A DNA stretch of 64,000 nucleotides from Tamarix chinensis (lineage: Eukaryota > Streptophyta > Magnoliopsida > Caryophyllales > Tamaricaceae): positions 98,943,815-99,007,814 of the forward strand of contig CM060176.1 of assembly GCA_030549775.1 (NCBI GenBank), in the 5' to 3' direction. The translations under genes were made by a program, and so were the position numbers. The notes under the pieces were generated by a model. The model saw only the letters and a list, made by a program, of their open reading frames with translations. It was not told the origin of the DNA and did not search any database. How positions within the stretch are numbered: position 1 is the stretch's first letter; the number at the start of each line of letters is the position of its first letter. Shown piece after piece: positions 38,151-48,818 of this stretch.

Positions 38151-39779
38151 GTTTATTATTTACCAAAAATATTATCTTATTCTATTTAATTACTATGAAT
38201 ATTTCATTGCAAAGTTTGATAAAAATAAATAAATAAACATTCTAAAAATATGATAATATATTACACAAACTCAAATAAATAATTAGATAATAAATATATT
38301 ATTTGTCAAACTAGCATAGTTTTATTTGTGTGTGTTTGTCAGACTCGTCTTGTGAATCCCAAAAATAAAATTATATCATAAAATGAACTACAACGTGATC
38401 TATAAAAGAAAATAAATTAAAGATGTTGGTTTGAATTGAGAAATCTTTCCCCGAATGCAAATTTTTATTATAGTGTTTATTTTATACATGCATGTGTGTG
38501 TGTGTAAATTTGTATTTTTGATAAACATAATCAATCATAACCTCTATGCAATAATTGATATTATTATTTAGATTCTTAAAACTTCTCAATACTCAATATC
38601 ACCAAATAATATTATTCACCATAATATATTTTTGCTTTTTAATGGGGTAATATTATAACAAAATCCTAAAACATCAAATCGATGGCTTCATATACCACAT
38701 TTTATTAATACATTATTGCTATTTAATGGCAAAATATCATAACGAATTCCTAAAATATTACATCAATGACTTTATATCCCACCATATTAACTTAATATAA
38801 TATTAGCATTATAATTAGTATTTTGATAATCTATTACATTTTAATTTTTAATCTCTCATATTAGATATCATGCGCTAACGAATAGTGTCAATATGATCAT
38901 AACATATTATGCAATAGATAGAGCCAATTTAATGTATTCTAGTATATTATATACCTTATGAGTTAAGAACCGTAGCTGATAGCATGGCCTTGCAAAGTAA
39001 GGCTTAGTGGAGAAATAAGTTCTTGGTACATGAACTACTTGAACAATCTATAAAAATAAGATGTGCTAGTTAGGAAAATAAAGTGTTTAATTACCATGGA
39101 TATATATTGCAAATTTTTTTTATCTTATTCAGTTTCACCAAATTAGTGAGTTTCACATTTGATGAATGAAATTTCTCCTTCGCGCACTTCATTTGAATTT
39201 AACAAAACTTGTATACAAGTGGTCTTGGTAGACATAATTTATGGTTCTAAATAAATCATTATATAATATAATACAGTGAAAATAGCAATTATATCATTTT
39301 CATGTACATCAGTACCAAACACAATGTTTATATTTTTAGGACTTGTTTGGTTAAATATCAACTAAATTAAAGATGAGGAAACATAATGTATTTATTGATC
39401 TTTTCAGTATACTTGACAATATTTTTTGTTTGGAAGCCATCAACAATAAGCAATTTGTAAAAGTAATGGGTGATTAATGAACAATAATGATTATACAATA
39501 ATATAATTATCAAACATAAGATTTAACAGTTAAATTTTGTTGATCTACTCATAAAATAAATTGGTGACATGGCTATATTTGAGTATGTGTTTGTATTAAT
39601 AAATTTTTTTATGGGGTTTGTATTAATAATTTTTAATATTAATAAAATGCTTCAAATAAGCCATAACAGAAAACAATTTTTAGATTTCACAAGAAATAAT
39701 GTGTACATATGAATAATATTCGACTCAAAAATGGTATGAAGTTTTGAGAGAATGGCTGCACTTTCCATAATGGTTTGCT
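38151..39779. other. AT-rich intergenic DNA upstream of RRP43
   Basis: No gene recognised. Contains a two-copy tandem duplication (38632-38799). GGACTTGTTTGGTTAAAT follows TTA at about 39338 and resembles the terminus of PIF/Tourist-type elements; it may be the left end of the Harbinger relic that follows. Confidence 0.5.
38632..38799 (+). repeat. 84-base tandem duplication
   Basis: Units start at 38632 (TTGCTTTTTAATGGGG) and 38716 (TTGCTATTTAATGGCA) and share AATAT.ATAAC.AA.TCCTAAAA and the TTATATACCACATTTTATTA-like end. Confidence 0.8.
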
Positions 39780-40460
39780 TGGATTAGGTTCCATCAATTG
39801 CTCCTACACAATCCTACAATTAACCAATACTGGTCTGTTGGAGATACTTATCAAAATAGTTACTTATTAACCACTAATGGTTTGTTGCATTATTGAGGTC
39901 GTAACTAAATCATTGATCGACTAAAAAATAGAGAAACCTATAACCTAAGATAGTCACCCTATAATAAAGATACAACTTGGGATTATCTTGAATTTCTATC
40001 ATTGTTGATGATTCATTTGGTTGTCCTATAAACATCTCCCATAATTCTATAATAGCTCTTAGACATTGTGAAAATGATGGCGAATAACTTCTCCAGACCT
40101 ACCAAACACTCTTTGAACCTCCCTACTTATTGTAGAATGCCCCAAAATGTATAGAAATGAAGCAACTTGCCTTCAACATTAACCCATTTAATTGATTGCA
40201 ACCCGCCATGATTCACTAATAACCCATAGAATTCATAAAATGGCGCAAAACCCATAAGAATCATATATCGAATATAACTCTATTTGTCATTATCTCTCTT
40301 ACCAAAAAAACTCACTTCTCACTTCTCTAGATTCTTTATACATAACACCTTCGTCATTGTCATCTAACATGCCATTTTCATCTAAATACCAGTTATCTAC
40401 CACCGCCATACCAAACCAATTTATGATTGTAACTACCAACAAAGTAAGAATACCACCATC
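39780..40460 (-). pseudogene. PIF/Harbinger transposase relic
   Basis: Minus-strand frames, broken by stops, match the N-terminal half of PIF/Harbinger transposases. Near 40330-40260 they read IELYSIYDSYGFCAIL. Near 40160-40070 they read LHFLYILGHSTISREVQRVF and GRSGEVIRHHFHNV, the helix-turn-helix-like part (family: NR.VQ.RF..SGETISRHF). Near 39990-39960 they read QDNPKLYLYY. At about 39813-39790 they read DCVGAIDGT, the block that holds the first catalytic Asp. About 160 bases of unrelated sequence separate the last two blocks. The C-terminal catalytic half is missing, so it is inactive. Confidence 0.75.
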
Positions 40461-40565
40461 ACTAACCATCATATTGTCATTATTCTAATTGTCAAGAAAA
40501 AAAAAATGTATCAGCATTATCCTAAACAAGCTGTACATATATAAATAAATATATTTACATATATA

Positions 40566-40639
40566 GGCACGCGCACGCACACACACACATATATATATGT
40601 ATGTATATACGTATGTATGTATGTATGTATGTATGTATC
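40566..40639. repeat. Compound microsatellite (CA)n(TA)n(TGTA)n
   Basis: CACGCGCACGCACACACACA, then a TATATA run, then tandem ATGT/GTAT units to about 40638. Confidence 0.95.
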
Positions 40640-41639
40640 GAGAATCATCCATCAGAGGCCAACATGCATTCTCTATGCTAATTAATAATGCCAAATACTA
40701 CTATAAGACAACCAAAATGACACATGATTAAGCTCAAAACACATTTTCTTTGCGTGCAGCAACAGCGAGCCCTTGCAGTGACATAAACTCAATGGGATAG
40801 ATTTAACGTCAGAAAACGAGGACAAGTCAGAAGACACCTGCTGGCAAGCATATGTATATGGATTATGGATAACATATATACTGCTACAAACCCTCCAATA
40901 CACTGCGTTCAAAGCAATTAAACATGAGAAATAGCAACACATGACATAATACACCCTAACAGACGATGATTTGTATCCTACGTGATAGCACTTAACATGG
41001 TGATGAACATCAGGGTATCAATATACCCTTTTCAATTCTCATTTGCTGAATCATGGAAATACTATTGTGCTTAACATAATGCAATAACAACAAAATAATT
41101 TCATCCATACACACTATAAATGTTAATGGTGGACGTATCTCAGACTCTCAGTTCTCTTACATAACAGACAGATGAGCTTAAATTAGGCCAGAATGACATT
41201 TCACGGGATTGGAAGCACCAATGCCTTCCAGCAGAAAGTAGACAGTTCCATTGGATCAAATTTAGGAATGAAGAGCGGATGGAAATGGCTGGCCTCAAAC
41301 CCCACCACCGTATTTCAAGTAGACAGACCAAACATGCTAATAGAGAGTTCCATACTGCTAGAAGCTTTACAACACGAATCTGGAAACTATGTCCAAGTAG
41401 CTTAAATTTCTGTAAATGTATATTTCAAGTGTACAAACCAAATAGTTCAAATACAGACCAATGCTATAGCCGCCCGCTAACAAATACACAACATGAATAC
41501 ATAACTACAGTAAAATTTTGAACACACGGATAAAGAAAATTTAAAATCACAGGCACTTCATAGTGTGAAGAAAATGAAGGAATTAAGCTTTGATAGCTAT
41601 GGAAGTGAGCAAAGTAAAAACTCACAGGGTGCTTTGATA
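40640..41639. other. Region between microsatellite and GC-rich island, unassigned
   Basis: Base composition is close to that of the RRP43 introns and UTRs rather than of the AT-rich repeats. Several open frames on both strands exist (for example 41193-41405 plus, 40954-40682 minus) but none shows a domain. It may be introns and UTR of a transcript starting in the island at 41640-41890. Confidence 0.35.
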
Positions 41640-41890
41640 CGTTGCGAGCAGTTATACGAGAGGAGGAGAGAGGAGACGACAGAACAAGCGCCGCCCACGG
41701 CAACTCAGGCAGGCGAAAATGGAAGCAGTTTCCAGCAGATGGAAGACGACGACGACCGTACGGTGGGTCGAACGGAGGGAGAACACGAGCGGAGGGAAAG
41801 GGCGACGTAGGCGAGCGGCGGGTTATGGGGAGTGGGGTCGAAGATCAATCGAGTATGTCGGATTGGGAAGGAGGTATTAGGCGCGGGGAA
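41640..41890 (-). promoter_or_regulatory. GC-rich island, candidate 5' exon of a minus-strand transcript
   Basis: A 250-base block with many CpG steps in an otherwise AT-rich area. Read on the minus strand it is pyrimidine-rich (CTCCTCTCTCCTCCTCTCG) and ends at a good donor, CACCCT|GTGAGT (41636/41635 region). One minus frame is open across the whole block (…LPELPWAALVLSSPLSSSR...), but no ATG occurs on that strand within it. If it is an exon it is untranslated or starts elsewhere. The product is unknown. The right edge stops about 80 bases short of the Helitron terminus. Confidence 0.4.
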
Positions 41891-41982
41891 ATAGAAGGCT
41901 AATTTTGACCAATTATATATAAATTTTATTTAAGTTTTATGTTGGCCTCCGTTTAGTTAATACTTAATAAAAATCAGTTTTG

Positions 41983-41999
41983 TCCGTACATTAAACGGA
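41983..41999 (-). terminator. Helitron 3'-terminal hairpin
   Basis: Perfect 5-bp stem (TCCGT/ACGGA) with a 7-base loop, five bases before the terminal CTGA. A second, longer match (TCCGTTTA at about 41992-41999 against TAAACGGA at about 41948-41955) surrounds the terminus and may be chance. Confidence 0.6.
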
Positions 42000-42092
42000 T
42001 TTTCAATTAAAAGGTATATAGTATGCTCAAATAATTTATGTATAACTATTCTCCTACACAAAAAATTAATATGTGTTCATAACAAATAATGA

Positions 42093-44151
42093 TTATATAT
42101 AATGAAATAGCCCTTTAAATACAATATTAGTTGTAGAAGTACATTGATTATTTTCATCATCATATATCATGATTTTCAATCCTTTATAATTTATAATTTT
42201 TAAAATGGAGACGTAGAGTTATCCATAATTAAAAACTGATTTTTATGGCATAAATTTTATATGAAACAATAATTAACCTTAGCTCTTATTTATTGTCATA
42301 GCATAACAATTAATAACTAAAAATTACCTTCGAATGAAGTTAAATGACAATATTTTATCGGAAGGTTGTAACGACATTCTTATGATCGATGCTTTATGAC
42401 CTACATTAATTCCACCAATAATCTTTGCTTCTAGGACATGAGTGTCAAGTCATTTGATAATCAACATTGTATCATTACATAAGCCAACAAAGTGATCTAT
42501 CTTTCGCAATAACATCATAGGAGTACCCACTTTTAAATTCATCACATAATTTAACACACCGGGACACCTAATTATATTTAAAAATTATGATGTGTGGATA
42601 TCATATATTAAATCAACATCTGATTCTGATCTATAAGGATTGTCTAAACTTAAAGATATCATACCTTCTAATGTGCTTATAGACAGCATATAATCATTCA
42701 TGTCAACCACTTTAAGAGTGGGTGTCAATATCGGTCTCCCTTGCGAATACTTTGCATCATCAATGCAATTAGAAAATGATAGATATGTCACTTCAACTAT
42801 GTTTTTAATTGGATCATCATAACATTTTAGCAAAATATCATCCGAGATGTCACTAATTGCATGACCATCATTTGGCCTTCTAAGTGTTACATCTTCAATA
42901 CTTGCAATCCAATCTCAAAATTGTTTCAACGCTAGACATTTATCCATTGAGCCAAGATTTTGTAGTCATGTTTTTTATCAATCTCAAAACGTTACAATCT
43001 CTCCATATGTAAGAGTAATCAATCATAACATTTATGATATCTTGTATGCTTCCCTCTGGGATAGCAGGTAAAATTTAATGAAAATCACCACCAAACATAA
43101 TAGCTCTTTCACCAAATGGTTTATTACCACTGCATGCATTACCGAATCCCAAAACACCTCGCAAATTTTTTCCAATGCTTCAAAACAATACTTTTGTAAC
43201 ATTGGAACTTTATCACATATTATAATTTTATATTGAATGATCAAATCAACAAGCAAACTTCCCTATCTAATATTTCAAGTCGATTCTTCATTCACAGTAA
43301 GTGGAATCGCAAATCGACAATGAGAAGGTCTTCTACGAGGGAAGAGAAGACTTGCAATTCCACTTAATGCAATGTTTAAAATAATCTCCTTTTGACCTAA
43401 TAGTTGCATATAAAGTCCTCCAGATAAGAGTTTTACTAGTTCCCCTGTATTTGTAAACACAAAAAAAAAACTATACTTGATGTAATTGCATCAATTATTG
43501 TATGATAAACAATTTCCCATCATTTATCCTTGATAAAGGATTTGAATGTTATTCGGATAAAGCTAGTCAATCATACCAAAGTCATGTATCAATCTATTAT
43601 AAGACATTGTAAAATATCTATTATTTGACAATGGCATAGAACGAAATTAGGATAAGCTTTTACTGCATCTTTGCAACAACTTTTCAATCTCAAGCAAAGC
43701 ATAAATTTTAATATCATTGTCACTTAATTCAAACTCTAAAAATGAAAAATCGGAAGCACTTGTCAATGAAAATATAATATAAATTAAGAGGCAATTAATA
43801 AGAACTATCTTATCACATACCTTGATTTTGATAGGTGTTACATTATCAATATAGTATGTCATCTGACATATAAGGCCAACAATTTCCCAAACAATTTCTG
43901 GCCGACTTAGCAAATTTGATGGCAATCGCGTTGCAAAAAACCTTCTTAAGGACTGTGTAGATACCCATTGAGTTGCTTCAATAATTCCATTAATGTATTA
44001 TTTATCATCTTACAAAAACCGCAACATATAGCAAGCATCACAATAGGTTTCATATTTAACACCATTTGTGCATTTGATGTCGTTGAAATAGGTCGAACCA
44101 TGCACGATATTAAGTAGACACCTCACATAGTGCATTTCTCTACTACCTGGT
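42093..44151 (-). pseudogene. Helitron RepHel pseudogene, helicase half
   Basis: Reading down the minus strand from 44151: SREMHYVRCLLNIVHG and CTNGVKYETYCDACYMLRFL. At 43925 SRPEIVWE, and at about 43740 ELSDNDIKIYALLEIEKLLQ. Walker A is degenerate, YRGTSKTL, near 43445, followed by LNIALSGIASLLFP and RFAIPLTVNEES. Near 43205 the Walker B region is ICDKVPM (usually WDEAPM). Then CFEALE, RPILTPTLKVVDMNDYMLS at about 42740, KVGTPMMLLRKID at about 42530, CYAMTINKSQG at about 42280, and GLKIMIYDDENN...FKGLFHY with TAA at 42095-42093. These are the Pif1-like helicase motifs of plant Helitrons. Numerous stops, frameshifts and the lost Walker residues make it non-functional. Confidence 0.92.
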
Positions 44152-44458
44152 TGTAATACCTCTAAATTGAGTAGAATGCTATAAGGATTGATATGGCTAC
44201 TTATATCAACATGGTATACCATCATTTTAGTAATCCATTATAAGAAATCCACAGTTAAGTGTGTTGGTCATTGAACAATTTTTAGGATGGGTGACCCTCC
44301 TAGGAAGTTTTGGAATTTTTTTTTAAAAATTATTGATAAGTGTGTGAGCAAGGATAAAGAGAGTTGAAAGGACTCGTGTTGATCTCTAAAATCAATCGAT
44401 CAATCTAAAAACACTCAAGTGTAACCCCTGCGCGGTCGTATCAACTCGGGACGTTATA
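44152..44458 (+). repeat. Cassandra 5' LTR with 5S-derived domain
   Basis: The 5S-like part is about 44230-44316: CACAGTTAAGTGTGTTGG (A-box region, slightly mutated), then TTAGGATGGGTGACC and CTAGGAAGTT (C-box region). Further on, GACTCGTGTTGATC parallels the 5S 3' end. Confidence 0.88.
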
Positions 44459-44460
44459 AA

Positions 44461-44472
44461 TGATATCACAGC
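44461..44472 (+). promoter_or_regulatory. Cassandra primer binding site (tRNA-Met type)
   Basis: TGATATCACAGC, two bases after the LTR end; 10 of 12 positions match TGGTATCAGAGC. Confidence 0.75.
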
Positions 44473-44879
44473 AAAACCGTGACATTGAGCTAGACTCAAA
44501 TGAGCCAATCACCTAACTAGAGGGATAATTCTTGGGATAAATTATATTGAGACAGTTAGTGGTTGAGGTACAACGATGATGCTATGTTCTTTGAGTGGAG
44601 GTGAATGTAATACCCCTAAATTGAGTGGAGCGTTATAAGGATTGATATAGCTTTTAATACCTCGAAATTCTAATTTAGGAAATTATGGTACAATAGTGAT
44701 TTATTAGGGAAATTTATTAAATATATTATTTTATTAAAATAAGGGGACTATTTAAGACAAAAAAAAAGAGGAAAATAATAAAGAATTTAATTGGGGAAGA
44801 TTAGAGTATTTTGCTAGTTAAAAATAGAATTTATGAAAAATTATCCAAAATATCCTAAATTAATATAAAAGGAATTTAT

Positions 44880-45870
44880 TCTCCTCTCCCCGGATTGGGC
44901 CTCCCCCCCCCCATGCGGCCCAACTCACCCTCCCTCTCTTCCCCCCCCCCACACAGCCCATTTTTCTCCTTCCTCCCTTGCCCATTGGTTCTCTCCCTTC
45001 TTTTTCTTTCTTTTATTTCCTTTCCCCCAGACCCACCTGGCTCGACCTATATTCTTCCTCCTCCCTTCTCCCTGTCCTCAAGTTACAGGTCAACCTGCAA
45101 CTCTGCCATTATCCTTTCCCTGCTGGCTTGCACATCGCTTCTCTCTCCCCCGTCCTTTTTCCTTTCCCTTTCCAACGCTGACCTGCCTGTACCTCCTACC
45201 ATGCGTGCCCCTTACCTTTTCCCTTCTCTCCCCTGCCAACATGCGCCCTACAAATTATAGGCTCATACCGGCCTACCACCGGCGAGCCTTGCCTCACCTG
45301 CCTCCTCGTCCTCTTCCTCCTTTGTTTTATCTTCCCTCCAATAGCCTATAGATACCCCCTACTGATCCCATTTGGCCCTCTTTACTTTGCCTAGAAAATT
45401 CAACATACTTGCGCCACTGCCACTTCAGATGCCACCCCGATCGTCGCCGCACAACATCACTACTAGAAACACCACCCAAACCCTTCCCTGCATTACCCTC
45501 CCCCTAACTGAGCCACTCACCATCCCTGGTTCCCCCTACACTAGCCACCCCAACCATGCAAAGTTGGTTGCTTGTCCTGCCACTTTGCACCCATCGCCTC
45601 CCCTCACGCACCCATGCGCCACCTCCTCTATAGCAATCACCGCCTCCCTGCCACCCAATCAACCCAATAGAGCCTCCCCTACCTTCCCCTACTTCCTTTC
45701 TCCCTCTCCTTCATCCACCCTCCTTTTATGCCACCTTCGGCCACCACAACCACCACCACTTGCGCCACCACCACCAGAACCACCATCTCACTCTCTCTCT
45801 TCTAGCCCTAAAAGACCACCTTCTCCAACCCCTACTTCCACCATAGTCGTTGCCGCCACCTAGCTGCCAC
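44880..45870 (-). repeat. Homopyrimidine-biased tract of element C
   Basis: The plus strand is C/T-rich with CCA and CTCC words; it is the complement of the purine tracts in A, B and D. Open frames here are Pro/Ser/Leu-rich and not conserved. Confidence 0.75.
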
Positions 45871-45938
45871 CCGCACTAGGTTGTACCCTAACCTTCCTAG
45901 CCCTTAAGTATAATTAGCGTAATTATTATCCTAACCTT

Positions 45939-45939
<1 letters not shown>

Positions 45940-45988
<49 letters not shown>

Positions 45989-46034
45989 TATTATTATTAT
46001 TATTATTATTATCACTATTATAATAATAATAATA

Positions 46035-46066
<32 letters not shown>

Positions 46067-46105
46067 CACTATTATAATAATAATTATTATTATTATTATT
46101 AAAGT
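45940..46105. repeat. (TCA)n then (TTA)n/(TAA)n microsatellite
   Basis: About sixteen TCA units run into TTA units, with short inversions to AAT. It is inside element C, at the position where D has an AAT repeat (54399-54451). Confidence 0.95.
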
Positions 46106-48559
46106 TATTATCTTTATGGCTAATATTTTTAATAATACCTTATCATTGACCAATATAACTACCTAAACCTATTTTGGCTAATGATAGCATGATTAACCTT
46201 TTTAAGGGTAATATCCTTATTTTTACTACTAAAGCTACTATGTTTATTATTATCATCCTTAATGCTAGGTTATGATAAAGGTAAGTAGAAAATAATAAAA
46301 ATGTTAATAAGAGGGAAGTTAACCCCTCTTATAGGTGAATCAAGTACAAACCCTAAGAAGGTGTAGGAGCGTGCTCCAAGCCCTATGTTGTTTTAGGTAA
46401 GGATATGGTTAAGGCTTAATATATGTGTAAAATGTGTTATGTGTGTGCCTTATATATTATGGATTATACTCTTGTAGCATAGCCTGCTAAGCATCGAGTT
46501 AAGGTAAGATGCATGTATTTTATGACATGTGTAATATGGTGTTGTCACTTGTACTTGGAATATGCTTATGGAATATTATCCTTTATGACATGCATGATAG
46601 TAAGCCTTAAATAGTGTGATGTGGTTGTGAGAGAAATGAAAAGAGTGAGGAAAGTGAGTTGACTAGAGAGTGGTAAGGATGGCCTAAATATCTTTATGAC
46701 CTATAGGTGGACAAAAGGAGGAATAATGGGGACAAATTAAGGGAATGGACCGTAACATGCATAGGGAGTGTAGGGTTGAATGGGATGGTTAGCCTTTGCT
46801 TGGAAATGACCTTTATGAGGAAAAAGTTAACTTGAGGGTTAAGTAAGGTAAGGGAAGAATTGTTAGGGTGATTGGGGTCTACATGTGAAAAATAATACGT
46901 GGGGTCGGTGTAAGGATGCATGGGAGACTTGACTAGGATTTTGGGAGGAAACCCTAAGTGAAAGAAGTGCACAAGGAAGGGAAAAATAATGTAAATGGTT
47001 AGAATGGGGAATAAAGAATGATAGAGGTGTCACATGGAGTAAAGCTGAGCCAAGTGAGAAAGGGTGTTTGAGTGTTGAGGGGCTGACATAAAAGAAATGA
47101 GAAGTATTAGGGTTTCGGGGAGTGAACTAGGGTTTTTACGATCACGTGTAGAAATTAGGTAGCGAGGTTGTGATGTCGGGTGTGGTTCAAGGGAAGTGAT
47201 GGTTTTGGTAGCAAAGAAGAGTATGGGTTGTGTTAGATCAGGGGAAGTGAGGCCACATAGGCCATATTAAGATTTTGGAGGAAAACCCTAGAGAGCAAAG
47301 AGGAGTTGAAACCGAGTTATGAGGAGTAAGCCTTGGACCATGTGCAGAAGAGCTTTAGGTTCTCATGGTGAGTGGGAAAAGACAAGGAGGAAGTCTCAGG
47401 GTCATAGGTTGTGTAAAGGTCCCAAGATATGGGATAGGGTTTTAGGAGAACTGAGAATAAAAGGGTGAATATGGGAAGTCTAATGGGTCATGCATGTCTA
47501 GTCTGGGTTATGTGTGGAATAAGATATAGATAAAACACTAAACACTTAAAGTGAAAGATTATCGAGCTAGGCCCAGTGAGGATATTTTTTCGGTCCACCG
47601 GCTATAATAGTGGTCAAGTGCGTTCTTACCTGTGGAGTGTTTTCGTCCCATCAGCTATAATAGTGGGAGATTCTGGGCTAGATAAATCAAACTTTATATG
47701 GTAATAAGTCATAGAAATATACTAATTACCTACAGTGGAACACCACGTGAGTCGGGCCCAGTGAGGATAATTTTTTGATCCATCGGTTATAATAGTGGGC
47801 ATGTGCGTTTTGCCTTGTGGAGTGATTCAGGTCTACCGATTATAATAGTGGTCAGGTACGTTTTACCCCGTGGGGTGTTTTTGGTCCACTAGCTATAATA
47901 GTGGGATCCTCGTACTCACGTGTAATTAATATGAGAAATGTGTAAGACAAAAATATTAATGTAAGTCTGGATTGATGATATGAACCTAAATTATGCCTTG
48001 TATGCCTTACTTATCTATTATCTTGCATGGCCTTACTCATATGGTTACCTTGCTCAATACGTAGCATACTAATCACCCATTTCACAGGTGTTGCTAATTC
48101 CCACGAGCAGAGGCCCCTTATGAGTTTGTACAGGTAGGGGGTACTCTGTTCGATGCTTATGACATACTAGATGTAGATGCGTCAGGCAGGACTGTGTCAT
48201 GACCGTTGGAATTTGCTTGTAACCGAGAGCGAGTGTCGACTAGAATTTCTACATTCTCTAGTTTTACTTTACCATTGTATCACTTTTTTCCCTCGGGGGC
48301 TTGACTTTGTATCCATTTTTAATTATGTATTAACACTTTAATTTCGCACTCTGACTTCTCTTTATTATGAATATTTCAGATTTTTACAATTCCATGTCTT
48401 AATTAGTTTAATGATTTGTGAAAATAATTCATTAGCCTTGTGGTTGGTACAAGATTGGTCGGGGACCAGGCTTGTGCTGATCACGACGATAGCACCCTAG
48501 TGCTCATGTTTGTTTCAATTAAACAAAAAATGTCAACTATGATTTTTGGGGGTGTTAAA

Positions 48560-48818
48560 TAGTTACTTATATCAACATGGTATACCATCATTTAGCGATT
48601 CCATCCTAACAACTCCACAGTTAAGCGTGCTAGTTGTTGAACAATTTTTAGGATGGGTGACCCTCTTAAGAAGTTTTTTTTTTGAAAATTTACCGGGAAG
48701 TGCATGAGTGAGGATGGGGTGCACTAAAAGAACTCGTGTTGATCTGCGGGGCCAACTAATCAATTTGAAACCACTCAAGGGTAGCTCTCGTATGGTCGTA
48801 TCGACTTGGGATGTTACA
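48560..48818 (+). repeat. Cassandra 3' LTR, right part, with 5S-derived domain
   Basis: The 5S-like part is about 48594-48675, with ACAGTTAAGCGTGCTAG (A-box intact) and TTTTAGGATGGGTGACC. The first 47 bases of this LTR are at 44606-44652 on the far side of element C. Confidence 0.88.

Larger units (their letters stand above)
44653..48559 (-). mobile_element. Element C: long TG...CA-group element nested in Cassandra's 3' LTR
   Basis: Plus-strand ends are TTTAATACCTCGAAATT and TTTTTGGGGGTGTTAAA. The flanks TAGCT (44648-44652) and TAGTT (48560-48564) match at 4 of 5, and excision would restore the LTR. It is 3.9 kb. The order of parts is the reverse of B and D: AT-rich end, pyrimidine tract (44880-45870), trinucleotide repeats (45940-46105), then modules with the CACCGGCTATAATAGTGG core (47585-47905). 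No coding domain. The 163-codon and 121-codon open frames at 45372 and 44895 lie in the pyrimidine tract and are compositional. Confidence 0.75.
44152..48818 (+). mobile_element. Cassandra TRIM retrotransposon inserted in the Helitron
   Basis: It has LTRs of about 305 bases at 44152-44458 and 44606-44652 plus 48560-48818, and a 147-base non-coding interior. Its ends are TGTAATACC...GATGTTACA. Its target duplication is CTGGT (44147-44151) / CTAGT (48819-48823). Both LTRs contain a 5S-rRNA-derived domain (for example AGTTAAGCGTGCT and AGGATGGGTGACC), the defining trait of the Cassandra family. A primer binding site TGATATCACAGC (44461-44472) resembles the tRNA-Met site TGGTATCAGAGC, and GAGTGGAGGTGAA precedes the second LTR. 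It interrupts the Helitron protein exactly between IFYVPLV and GSREMHYVR. Cassandra encodes no protein and depends on other elements for movement. Confidence 0.9.

Noticed and set aside
41193..41405. 70-codon plus-strand open frame that looks protein-like
   Set aside because: No recognisable motif, both strands are open, and no splice partners were found.
41565..41810. 81-codon plus-strand open frame over the GC-rich island
   Set aside because: Charged, low-complexity translation with no domain; the pyrimidine-rich minus strand and donor site fit a 5' UTR better.
44895..45863. Open frames of 121 and 163 codons rich in Pro and Ser
   Set aside because: Located in the pyrimidine tract of element C; compositional.
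44230..48675. Possible genuine 5S rRNA genes
   Set aside because: Only the promoter-containing part of 5S is recognisable and both copies lie at equivalent places in a pair of LTRs; they fit Cassandra, not a 5S array.
44152..48818. Reading the whole insertion as one 4.7-kb autonomous retrotransposon
   Set aside because: The direct repeats are 454 bases apart once element C is removed, and no coding region lies between them.
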